A stretch of 48,185 nucleotides of DNA. Source: Gemmatimonadaceae bacterium. GTDB lineage: Bacteria > Gemmatimonadota > Gemmatimonadetes > Gemmatimonadales > Gemmatimonadaceae. Made by a program: the position numbers and the translations under genes. The notes below the pieces were generated by a model. The model was not told the origin of the DNA and did not search any database. It was given only the letters and a program-made list of their open reading frames with translations. Below, in pieces: positions 33,519-41,317 of this stretch (positions are counted from its first letter, which is position 1; every line of letters starts with the position of its first letter). Where the stretch lies: positions 1 through 48,185 of the forward strand of contig JALHNZ010000017.1 in NCBI GenBank assembly GCA_022843265.1. The letters run 5' to 3'.

Positions 33519-34651
33519 CGAGATATCTCTCCGCCACCCTCAGTGGGCGTCACAAATGAACCCTGTTTTGCTTTCGCACCCCTAGGGAGTGCAGAAAGAA
33601 GCGGAAGTGTGTCCAGGATACCTGCGAGCAATCGCCGCACTGGGCCCGTCCCTAACCTCATAGCCACGTAAGCCGCGCAAATCGAGAAAATAGTGGCAGA
33701 AAGAACCAACGCAGGCGTGCCGCCTGAAGCCGAACAGCGGAGGAATAGCTCCTTTCCGGTATTGTGCAGCAGATACAATGGATAGGTGAGTGAGCCGATT
33801 GTTGCAGCCACCGCAACAGAAAGCCGCAGCTTTACTCTGCCAACGACGGCGACGCTGATCAAGGCGAACGCGACACAAACTATGCCCACCGTAGAGAAAC
33901 GTGCGATATCCGTAATGTCGCTCGAATCCATAAAACCCTGCATGGCACGTACAGCGTGATAGGAGCTCAGCACCAACGCAAGAGCGATCGCTGCTATTCT
34001 GCGAGCACTCCATCCCGACTCATAAACCAGAAAGAATATCCCGCCTGCCGCGAATAGAGCACCGTACGGAAATATGATGAGGGACCGCACCACTGCGCCG
34101 GTATCAGTCACGCTGGAAACGGCCAGCGTAAATATCCACGCGTAGATCCACGCTTCAATCCGTCGCATCTGACCGAGCGCAAGCAGCGTCCACGTGATTA
34201 CGTAGAACTTGATTTCCACTCCAAGCGTCCAATAAACATCGTCTACGTACTCTGCGCCGAGATACTGTGGCACCATGGTCAGATTCAGCAAGATCGCTTT
34301 TAGCGTAAGCGAATCTCCGAAGCCGCCTGGGGCCCGCGTGAAGATCAGCGCCGAAATGACCACTGAAATCCAAAACTCCGGGTAGAGTCTGAGCAACCGC
34401 GCCCGAACGAACGAGCGGGGCTGTCGACCGCGTGCGCTCCAGAGGATCACAAACCCGCTGATAATGAAAAACAGGTGCACACCTAGGTAGCCGTGCTTTA
34501 CAACTGGTTGCCATGCCACTAACCATGGCTGCGGCTCTCGAACGGCTATATAAGTAAAGTGATAAACCATCACCGCGGCGGCTGCTAAAAAACGAAGCAG
34601 ATCCAGAGCAACAAATCTCGGGTTAGCCGTATCTTTGATTGCGGCAATCAT
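33515..34651 (-). CDS. Acyltransferase 3 family membrane protein
   Basis: Second acyltransferase-3 protein of the acyl module, 378 aa from the ATG at 34651; a GTG at 34762 would add 37 polar residues that look like leader sequence. Motifs: NPRFVALDLLRFLAAAAVMVYHF (R and catalytic H in the first helix), GYLGVHLFFIISGFVILWSA, SFVRARLLRLYPEFWIS (R-x-x-R-LYP), VYWTLGVEIKFYVITW, and SLTYPLYLLHNTGKELF near the end. About ten membrane helices. It begins the minus-strand run acyltransferase-GT2-GNAT-FkbH, joined by 4-base overlaps. Like the gene at 26817 it appears poorer in GC than its neighbours. Confidence 0.88.
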   Translation of the reverse strand: MIAAIKDTANPRFVALDLLRFLAAAAVMVYHFTYIAVREPQPWLVAWQPVVKHGYLGVHLFFIISGFVILWSARGRQPRSFVRARLLRLYPEFWISVVISALIFTRAPGGFGDSLTLKAILLNLTMVPQYLGAEYVDDVYWTLGVEIKFYVITWTLLALGQMRRIEAWIYAWIFTLAVSSVTDTGAVVRSLIIFPYGALFAAGGIFFLVYESGWSARRIAAIALALVLSSYHAVRAMQGFMDSSDITDIARFSTVGIVCVAFALISVAVVGRVKLRLSVAVAATIGSLTYPLYLLHNTGKELFLRCSASGGTPALVLSATIFSICAAYVAMRLGTGPVRRLLAGILDTLPLLSALPRGAKAKQGSFVTPTEGGGEISR

Positions 34652-34798
34652 CACAATTGGACCAGGTTCGCGGAGGAGTAGGAACTCCGAGCCGCCATAA
34701 GTTGCCCTGACTCTTGGACTAGGATTCTCATTCAGGTACAGGACGCGGGTCTGGAAAAGCACGCAACAATGACGAACAGCCTTTGCTAGATTAAGTTA

Positions 34799-34815
34799 CC
34801 CCGGGCCTACCGGGG
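34799..34815. promoter_or_regulatory. GC-rich hairpin in FemAB leader (CCCCGG-GCCTA-CCGGGG)
   Basis: A perfect 6-bp stem with a 5-base loop, 25 bases before the FemAB-like start codon, in the spacer shared with the divergent acyltransferase. No T-run follows. It may be a leader structure or an operator; evidence is the symmetry only. Confidence 0.3.
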
Positions 34816-34840
34816 AATCTCCTCGAGTTACTGAAATGCC

Positions 34841-35911
34841 GTGGACATGCGCCTCAATATTTGCGACGTCGGATCTCATGGCCACCAGGAAGGGCTGCAA
34901 CAGCTCGAGGCATTAGGCGCGGCACTACCCGCGAGCTGGCACTGGCGGCACGTGGTGAGCTCGGCTGGGGAGCGGCTGAACGAGCGAGCGTTCTGGGTAA
35001 GTGTGCCTCACCCCACTGCTCCGTTGGGAGTCCTGATCAGCGTTGCTCGCAGCCGACGCGTGCCATGGGCAAACATCGCACATGTTGAGCAGCTGGGAGA
35101 TGCATACTTTGCCGAACACGCGGCGCGCGTAGCCCGCATGCTTCTGCTTGGCGTTCAGTCGCTCGGCCGCGTAATGCGATTGAACATTCGGCTGCTTCAT
35201 CTGAACGAACAGGTGCGCGGTAGCCTGGGCACGGCGTTCGCCGATGAGGGTGGCGAGCGGGTGTCGTCGCCCTCGATGTACACCCAGACGCATGTGCTGG
35301 ATGTGCAGGACACAGCTGCACAGATGTTCACCAGACTTCCCGCGCGCACAAAACGGCGCATTCGTGAACCGGGTAAGCACGGGCTCGTCGTGCGCACCAA
35401 CGCTGTGGTTTTGCAGGATATTCCTCGCTTGATCGCGCTCATGGACGCGTCGTTTGCACGGACAGGTGGACAGCTGGGGCAAAAGCAGCGGGTGCATGAT
35501 CTCTCACGCGCCGTGCACAATCCGCAACATTATCCGCTGGTCACGCTTGAGCACGCCGAGCGTACGGACAATGAGCGTATCGTTGCGTTCGCGCTTGGGG
35601 CGTATAATGGCGATCACGTGACCTACTGTCACGGTGCTTCAGCTCGGGGCGAAGGGCTGAGCGGCGGACTCTCGTTGAGCGACGCGCCCGTGTGGGCGCT
35701 GGTTGAATGGGGAGTGAATCGCGGCGTGTCCTGGGTTGATCTGGGCGGCATTTCCCCGGTCGATAGTCCTGACGATCCGCTGGCCGGCATCTCGGCATTC
35801 AAGCGCAACTTCGGTGGGCGCGACGCACATGTGGCCGATGAGTGGCGCCTTACTCTGAATCGGTTCAACGTGCGGCTGGAAACGTACATCGGCAAACTGC
35901 GAGGCGCGTGA
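34841..35911 (+). CDS. FemAB-like (GNAT-fold) acyltransferase
   Basis: 356 aa, second protein of the FemAB/lipid II aminoacyltransferase-like group in the window. Start GTG at 34841 or ATG at 34847; no clear ribosome site. The latter half fits the family: MFTRLPARTKRRIREPGKHG (K/R-rich motif near residue 165), LIALMDASFARTG, IVAFALGAYNGDHVTYCHGAS, LSLSDAPVWALVEWGVNRGVSWVDLGGISP and ISAFKRNFGGRD, the last equal to the KFKR-x-WG block of the 1297 protein. It stands alone on the plus strand, opposite the acyltransferase operon. A role in adding an amino acid or acyl group to an amino sugar is inference. Confidence 0.75.
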   Translation: MDMRLNICDVGSHGHQEGLQQLEALGAALPASWHWRHVVSSAGERLNERAFWVSVPHPTAPLGVLISVARSRRVPWANIAHVEQLGDAYFAEHAARVARMLLLGVQSLGRVMRLNIRLLHLNEQVRGSLGTAFADEGGERVSSPSMYTQTHVLDVQDTAAQMFTRLPARTKRRIREPGKHGLVVRTNAVVLQDIPRLIALMDASFARTGGQLGQKQRVHDLSRAVHNPQHYPLVTLEHAERTDNERIVAFALGAYNGDHVTYCHGASARGEGLSGGLSLSDAPVWALVEWGVNRGVSWVDLGGISPVDSPDDPLAGISAFKRNFGGRDAHVADEWRLTLNRFNVRLETYIGKLRGA

Positions 35912-35935
35912 TAGCAACGCGAGTGGTGCAAACCG

Positions 35936-37108
35936 CTAGCGTAACTGACGAGCTCGTGACAATCGGCTCATATACAACGCCTCGTATTTGCGCATGGTCG
36001 CTTTGATGCTGTAATCCCGCCGAACGCGCTCAAAGGCCGCGTTGCCCATTCGTGTACGCGCTTCCGCGTCTCCGAGCACGATGTTCACCGCTTTCGCGAT
36101 TTCCTCTGGCAACTGCGGCGGCACCAGCACACCGCACGTACCGTGCTCCAGCACATCGGGAACTGCTCCCACCGCCGTTGAAACAATGCATCGACGTGCA
36201 GCCATGGCTTCAAGAATGGATATGGGCAACCCCTCAGCTTCCGATGGCATCACAAACACATCCAACGCCCACAGCACATCGACCACATCAGAGCGTTTAC
36301 CGATAAATCGCACATTCGCTTCAATGCCCAAAGCGCGCGCCTGATCCTTGAGCTGCTGCGCGAGCGGCCCACCTCCGGCGATGATAAAGCCAGTGCGCGG
36401 GTGCTGCGCCACAATCAAGGGCACCGCATTCAACAAGTGATCCAACCCTTTTCGATTGCGATGCATGGCGACGACACCAACGCGTTGGTCAAAATGAGTG
36501 GCGTCAATCTCTGCCAGCCATGCACTGGTCGGTTTTGATGGGCGTGAAAATCGATCCAGATCAATTCCGTTGTCGACAACTTCTATCGTGTCGAGCGGAA
36601 TCTTTTCATAGCGGTGCAGATTATTGCGTGCATCTTCGGACACGGCCACCACGCCCCCAAATCGCTTGGCCGCCAGCCGTTCGAGCAGCATGCGATCGGC
36701 GCGATCGGGCCACGTCACGCGATTGTGATCGGTGTGCACCACGGGTATCGCGGCGCGCTGTGTGGATTGGGCGAGAAATGCGTCGAGAAAGGGCCCGCTG
36801 TTGTGCGTGTGCAGCACGTCAATGCCCTCGGAGCGCACCAGTTGCTGAAGCCTGCGGAACGAGGAGTACCTGGCCAGTCCGGTTGATTCCGTCGCGAGCA
36901 GGTGTACTGCTATTCCCGCGTCTCTGGCCTCCGCCGCCAGTGTCCCTTCACGTGACAAACACGCGATGGCTGGTTCAAATCGCTCGCGGTCTACGTGCAG
37001 GCACAAATCCACTACGAGCCGCTCGAGTCCGCCCAGGTTGAGCGAGTTGGTGACCTGCAACACGCGCACCCGACCGCGCAGTTCAGTCGCTCCGCTCGCT
37101 ACGGTCAA
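35936..37108 (-). CDS. Glycosyltransferase family 4
   Basis: GT-B glycosyltransferase, 390 aa if started at the TTG at 37108, which overlaps the phosphatase stop (TTGA); a GTG at 37069 would also leave the first strand intact. Motifs: VRVLQVTNSLNLGGLERLVVDL (G-x-x-R acceptor loop), LHTHNSGPFLDAFL, VVDNGIDLDRFSRPSKP linker, VGVVAMHRNRKGLDHLLNAV, FIIAGGGPLAQQLKDQA, VRFIGKRSDVVDVLWALDVFVMPSEAEGLPISILEAMAA with the E-x7-E donor site. Last gene of a minus operon with phosphatase, deacetylase and aminotransferase. Sugar specificity unknown. Confidence 0.9.
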   Translation of the reverse strand: MTVASGATELRGRVRVLQVTNSLNLGGLERLVVDLCLHVDRERFEPAIACLSREGTLAAEARDAGIAVHLLATESTGLARYSSFRRLQQLVRSEGIDVLHTHNSGPFLDAFLAQSTQRAAIPVVHTDHNRVTWPDRADRMLLERLAAKRFGGVVAVSEDARNNLHRYEKIPLDTIEVVDNGIDLDRFSRPSKPTSAWLAEIDATHFDQRVGVVAMHRNRKGLDHLLNAVPLIVAQHPRTGFIIAGGGPLAQQLKDQARALGIEANVRFIGKRSDVVDVLWALDVFVMPSEAEGLPISILEAMAARRCIVSTAVGAVPDVLEHGTCGVLVPPQLPEEIAKAVNIVLGDAEARTRMGNAAFERVRRDYSIKATMRKYEALYMSRLSRARQLR

Positions 37109-37662
37109 GTAAGTGCCCGTCGCGATTTCGCTGCTCGTATGTCAGCGATGAGACGCCCGGTCGCCGCATCAATCGTTTCCGCGCTCTTTCGATAGTACTC
37201 GGGAATCGACATATACGGGTCGTGAATGTAAGTGCGCGCGGGGCGAGCCCAACGCCCGAGGGGTACGCTCCGCGCAGAGGGTAACAGCGCACGAACTTGC
37301 TGCAGTTGGCCAAGTTCGAACACAAGCACCAGATCACCTGCTGCGGGCTGATATCTATCGATACGCGCCGTTTGGTGCGCCGACAAATCGTGACCGAGCG
37401 ATCGCGCAGCTGCGGTCATCCCTGTATCGGCCGGTTTGCCGTTATGCGTGTCGAGACCGAACGACACCGCGTCAAAGCCCTGTGCGCGTGAGACTGATTC
37501 TGCAAAGGCGCTGCGACAAATGTTTCCGCGGCACACAAAAACAAGGCGAGAGACCTCGCTCAGGCGCAGCGCGGCCGTGCGTCCGGCCCCGGTGAGCCAC
37601 TGCATCTCCTCAAGCACCAGCCGCGCCAGCCCACGACGCGATCCAAAGCGCTCGCGAATCAT
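37105..37662 (-). CDS. Low-molecular-weight protein tyrosine phosphatase
   Basis: 185 aa from the ATG at 37662, which overlaps the deacetylase stop in an ATGA (a longer frame to 37710 lies inside that gene). LVFVCRGNICRSAFAE is the P-loop C-x5-R-S with nucleophile near Cys44. DPYMSIPEYYRKS near residue 147 supplies the general-acid aspartate of the family. About 40 residues precede the P-loop, more than in typical Wzb. In other systems such phosphatases dephosphorylate the Wzc-type BY-kinase to control polymer export. No BY-kinase is present here, so its target would be encoded elsewhere. Confidence 0.88.
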   Translation of the reverse strand: MIRERFGSRRGLARLVLEEMQWLTGAGRTAALRLSEVSRLVFVCRGNICRSAFAESVSRAQGFDAVSFGLDTHNGKPADTGMTAAARSLGHDLSAHQTARIDRYQPAAGDLVLVFELGQLQQVRALLPSARSVPLGRWARPARTYIHDPYMSIPEYYRKSAETIDAATGRLIADIRAAKSRRALT

Positions 37663-38723
37663 GGGCGTGCCTTTTGGAAGCGTCGCCGAATCTGTTCCCG
37701 CATTCGACATGACTGCAACACGATGTCCTTGAATCCGACCAAAGTGTCAGGAAAGGAAAATCTGCGTAGATCAAATGGCGCTTGGGTCACAGCTGGCACC
37801 ACTACGTACCCCGGCTCCGCGCTAACAGCCGCCGTGTATGCGAGCTGTTGTACGAACTGCTTTTCGCGCGCTCCGTAATCACCGCTCCGCCCCGTAGGAT
37901 AACAAAATACGTTCGATGGGTTGGAGAGCTCGGCTCGTACGCGAGCGGTGCTCTCCTCCAGCTCTTCCAGTGCCGTTGCATCGTTCTCGCGGGCCAGCGT
38001 TACATGTCGCACGGTGTGCGCACCAAAGGACACGCCACGCGCTTCCAGTCGCCGTGCGTCAGACCATGACAACGGTGCAAAATTCTCGGGCGGTGACTGC
38101 GGCAGCTCGATACCGAGCGCGCAGGCGACCTGATCCAACCGGTCAATGGCGGAGGCGATTGGCATGCCCTTGAGTTCGTTCACGAACGCCCGCCGAGCCA
38201 GCCGCATGGCACGCAAGTCGGTAGGGTCCATGCGGCGCGTGACGTTCGCAATGGTAAGCTGGGTACCGGGTGTCAGCTGCGCGAACAGATAGGCCACTTT
38301 GGCCTCAAGGAGCCAAAACCACCCATCGATAAAACCAGTGGCGAGGAAAAACGTTACTGGGCAATCGTATTGAAGGAACAGTTCAGCACCCACTGCGCCT
38401 TGTTCGGCGTATCCGTCATCGATGGTGAAGGACACCGCGCGCGGCGGAACCGTTCCGTTCATTGAGCGCTCACAGAGCTCGTCGAGACTCAATGTGACAA
38501 AGTTGTGTTCCCGTAAGAACTCAAGTGCCGTTCGTAGCAGCGCGGGTTCGTGCCCTGTAATGCGGCCGTCGGGCGTGCTGAAACGGTGGAGCATGAACAC
38601 CGGCACATGATCAGCATGCACAAGTACATCCGGCCAACGCCGGAAGTACGATTCTGCGATGCTGACCGAGGCGAGGTTCACGCCGGCCTTGAGCCGTGCC
38701 ACCGTATGCAACATGAACTCCAT
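37659..38723 (-). CDS. Polysaccharide deacetylase (NodB-type)
   Basis: About 354 aa. ATG at 38723 preferred; a GTG at 38759 and an ATG at 38714 are alternatives. Motifs: VFMLHRFSTPDGRI, VSFTIDDGYAEQGAV (metal-binding DD, near residue 100), CPVTFFLATGFIDG, SFGAHTVRHVTLA (metal-binding His pair), and VFCYPTGRSGDYGAREK, in the right order for a canonical NodB domain. A helical insert of ~100 residues lies between the second and third motifs. It sits between the DegT aminotransferase and the tyrosine phosphatase, joined to the latter by 4 bases. It may act on an N-acetylated amino sugar made with that aminotransferase. Confidence 0.87.
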   Translation of the reverse strand: MEFMLHTVARLKAGVNLASVSIAESYFRRWPDVLVHADHVPVFMLHRFSTPDGRITGHEPALLRTALEFLREHNFVTLSLDELCERSMNGTVPPRAVSFTIDDGYAEQGAVGAELFLQYDCPVTFFLATGFIDGWFWLLEAKVAYLFAQLTPGTQLTIANVTRRMDPTDLRAMRLARRAFVNELKGMPIASAIDRLDQVACALGIELPQSPPENFAPLSWSDARRLEARGVSFGAHTVRHVTLARENDATALEELEESTARVRAELSNPSNVFCYPTGRSGDYGAREKQFVQQLAYTAAVSAEPGYVVVPAVTQAPFDLRRFSFPDTLVGFKDIVLQSCRMREQIRRRFQKARP

Positions 38724-38792
38724 TCTGGAACCGGTTTTAGTCTGGGAGCTCACCAACACCGGACGATCGGAGCGAGAGCTCGTTTCGGTATC

Positions 38793-40085
38793 TCATCCAT
38801 TTTCGCCTGTGACGGAACGCACAATTCTTACCCTGTCATGCTCTCGCAAAAGACCATGGGTGGGCAGCGTGTGCAAGGTACCAGCGAGCTCTGTGGCGCC
38901 AGGCATGGGCGATTTCACACTTAATACTGCATTAATCGCGGGATAGTCACTCAGGGTGCGTGGATATGACCGTGCCACACCGAGTGGGGCGAGAGGATCC
39001 GCTCGCCCTGTTTTAATACGCAACGGATATCTCAGGGCGCCGCTCACACAGCCGCCCAAGTTGGCCACGCGCAGCGCATGGTGGTCGGACAACTCCCGCT
39101 CATACCAATCCTCATTGCGCTGTCTCTCCTGAAGAGCCGCTGGCTCAGCCGCAAGCGTCGCCACCAACAGCGCTGCCGTCGCCGCATGCATTGCCCTTGG
39201 CGGCTGCGGTGCATGGTAACGAGTTTCTCCAAGAGCGAGAGCCGGAATATTCCTCGGGATCGAATACAGCATGGGATTCGATAACACGCTTGCCGCAGCC
39301 GCTGCGAGCAACTGTTTACCGGCTGGCGAAGCCGGCGCCAGCGTGAACGAATACTCACCTTGAACCGAGGAGTCCCACAGCAAGGCACCGCCTCCACCCG
39401 CATTCAGGCCCTTGCCTCTGCCGAAGCTGAGCACGGACAGCGGCGCCAGTGCGCCACCGCGTACTCCCCGCAGCGTGGCACCCGCGTGTTGCGCCGCATC
39501 TTCAATTACTACTGAACCAAACTCCGACGCGATGTTGCTCACAGCCTGAACATCAACAAGGCGTCCGAACAAGTGCGCCGCTACCACGTGAGTAGCTCCC
39601 GCCTTGAGCGCACGCACCAGTGACGAGTAGTCTGGCTGCAAGGTTAAGGGGTCAACGTCATAGAGCTGCGCAGCAAATCCTGCTCCGATTGTTGCCGAGC
39701 CGAGGTCTGGGCAGCAATAGGCGGGGAGCGCGACGCACGGCCGCCCCACACCGTCACGTGTGGCGGTCAGCGCCAGCTGGAGGGCAGTGGTACCGCTAGC
39801 CACCAGCAGTAGCTCACGGTTGGGATACAGCCTTTTCAGGGCGAGCTGCGCCTGATCGAGGGCGGAAGCCGCATGCTGGTGCGTAAGGGCGCGAACAGCC
39901 GAGCGAAGCGCCGCCGCAGGCAGCGCCGTATGCACGGGGGGGTAGGAGCGCCAGGCTGGCATATAATCCGGAAAATGTTTTACGAGAACATGCAATCTCT
40001 TCGCACGGCGTACACTTGACAATGCGCTACGCAAAAGGTTGCGTGACAAGTGTTTACTGCGTCCTTTACCTGATGTCTTTTCCAT
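38793..40085 (-). CDS. DegT/DnrJ/EryC1-type PLP aminotransferase
   Basis: About 430 aa; ATG at 40085 chosen, because further upstream the frame overlaps the divergent ATP-grasp gene; an ATG at 39962 (MPAWRSYPPVH) is also possible. LLLVASGTTALQLALTATRDG is the cofactor phosphate-binding loop, HVVAAHLFGRLVDVQAV and VVIEDAAQHAGATL give the Asp-x-Ala-x-x-x-Gly type block that contacts the PLP ring. The lysine expected for the Schiff base is in the segment FGRGKGLNAGGGGAL. These enzymes make amino sugars from keto-sugar nucleotides. The C-terminal part is divergent from typical sugar aminotransferases, so the substrate may be unusual. Confidence 0.8.
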   Translation of the reverse strand: MEKTSGKGRSKHLSRNLLRSALSSVRRAKRLHVLVKHFPDYMPAWRSYPPVHTALPAAALRSAVRALTHQHAASALDQAQLALKRLYPNRELLLVASGTTALQLALTATRDGVGRPCVALPAYCCPDLGSATIGAGFAAQLYDVDPLTLQPDYSSLVRALKAGATHVVAAHLFGRLVDVQAVSNIASEFGSVVIEDAAQHAGATLRGVRGGALAPLSVLSFGRGKGLNAGGGGALLWDSSVQGEYSFTLAPASPAGKQLLAAAAASVLSNPMLYSIPRNIPALALGETRYHAPQPPRAMHAATAALLVATLAAEPAALQERQRNEDWYERELSDHHALRVANLGGCVSGALRYPLRIKTGRADPLAPLGVARSYPRTLSDYPAINAVLSVKSPMPGATELAGTLHTLPTHGLLREHDRVRIVRSVTGENG

Positions 40086-40119
40086 TGAGTCGTCCCCGTC
40101 CCGCCGGACATCGGCAGCC

Positions 40120-41292
40120 GTGGCTGTTGTCCTCGTAACTGATCCTGAGCAACGCGCGTCTCTCGCGGCGGTGCGTTCAATCGCGCGTGCGGGCCACCGA
40201 GTGCTCACGATCGGTTCATCGGTTGGTCTGGCCGGCGTATCGCGCGCTGTTTCGCGGCACGTTGCAATCCCGAAGCCAGTCGCGGGGGAGTCTGAGCCGT
40301 TTACGCAGGCGGTATCTCACGCAGTTTGGGAGCACGGTGTTCAGGTTGTGATTCCGGTTACCGATTTCGCATCGCGCGTTTTGCTTGGGCGAGACGACAG
40401 GATCGGCGCTCCCGTCGCTGGGCCAAGCGCAGCAGCATATGCGCGAGCGAGTGACAAGGCGTCATTGTTGCGGATAGCGGAGCGACTCGGAGTTCGCGTT
40501 CCCCGACAGCAGGTGTTGAGTGCCCGCGGAGAAGCGCTGGCACTGCACGCAGAACTTGCGGTGGTGGTAAAGCCTGCTCGGTCGGAAGTGTCGATCAATG
40601 GGCGGTCGCTGAAGATGGGTGTTGCGTTCGCGGTTGGCGAGGAAGAAACGCAACGTGCCGTAGCGGCGTACCCTGACGCGGCGTATCCGCTCCTCGTGCA
40701 GGAGCGAACGGTCGGCGACGGTGTTGGTGTGTTTTTGTTGCGCAGTGCAGGAGTAACGCTCCTCTCGTTTGCGCACAGGCGCCTTCGAGAGAAGCCGCCT
40801 GCTGGTGGCGTGAGTACGTATCGTGAGGCCATTGCGGTGCCAGAAAAGCTCGGTGCACAGTGCGAACGGCTGCTGGAGGAGCTGAACTATTCAGGTGCCG
40901 CGATGTTGGAGTTCAAAGAGGATCAGCAGACAGGTGAGTATGTGTTGATGGAGATCAACGCCCGATTGTGGGGTTCGTTACAACTCGCCGTTGATGCTGG
41001 TGTAGACTTTCCAAGCGCGCTTGTAGCGATGTGCTTGGGTGAGCCGTTCCCGCGATCTACACCGCTCGTTGGAGTACGTACGGCATGGGAGTTCGGCGAA
41101 ATCGATCATGCATTGGCTTTGGCTCGTCGGAGCAGAGAAACGCTGCACTTGCCCGCCGGGATGGAGGCAGGTTTGGGCGCGGCGTTGCGTGCGCTCGTTT
41201 CTCGCCGGTTGAGTGATCGCGCTGAAGTGTTCCGCTGGTCCGACCCTCGCCCGTTTTTCAGGGAAGCACGGTTATGGCTCACTCGGAGTTAG
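40120..41292 (+). CDS. ATP-grasp domain protein (ligase)
   Basis: 390 aa from a GTG at 40120 (first strand VAVVLVTDPEQRASLAAVRS). The frame is open to a TTG at 40039, but that part overlaps the divergent aminotransferase. An N-terminal Rossmann-like domain is followed by the ATP-grasp: SDKASLLRIAERLGVRVPRQ, ELAVVVKPARSEV, PLLVQERTVGDGVGVFLLRSAG, then SGAAMLEFKEDQQTGEYVLMEINARLWGSLQLAVDAGVDFP with the metal-binding E and N. Enzymes of this type form amide or ester bonds between a carboxylate and an amine. In a polysaccharide locus it may attach an amino acid to a sugar acid. It is followed by the ligase/polymerase after 25 bases. Confidence 0.85.
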   Translation: MAVVLVTDPEQRASLAAVRSIARAGHRVLTIGSSVGLAGVSRAVSRHVAIPKPVAGESEPFTQAVSHAVWEHGVQVVIPVTDFASRVLLGRDDRIGAPVAGPSAAAYARASDKASLLRIAERLGVRVPRQQVLSARGEALALHAELAVVVKPARSEVSINGRSLKMGVAFAVGEEETQRAVAAYPDAAYPLLVQERTVGDGVGVFLLRSAGVTLLSFAHRRLREKPPAGGVSTYREAIAVPEKLGAQCERLLEELNYSGAAMLEFKEDQQTGEYVLMEINARLWGSLQLAVDAGVDFPSALVAMCLGEPFPRSTPLVGVRTAWEFGEIDHALALARRSRETLHLPAGMEAGLGAALRALVSRRLSDRAEVFRWSDPRPFFREARLWLTRS

Positions 41293-41317
41293 TTCGAATG
41301 CACAGCGAGCGTGATTC

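Noticed and set aside
39962-39967. TATAAT as plus-strand promoter
   Set aside because: It lies inside the aminotransferase gene and no -35 hexamer stands at the right distance.
40016-40021. TTGACA as -35 box for the ATP-grasp gene
   Set aside because: The hexamer is perfect, but the positions 17-18 bases downstream (TTGCGT/TGCGTG) are poor -10 matches.
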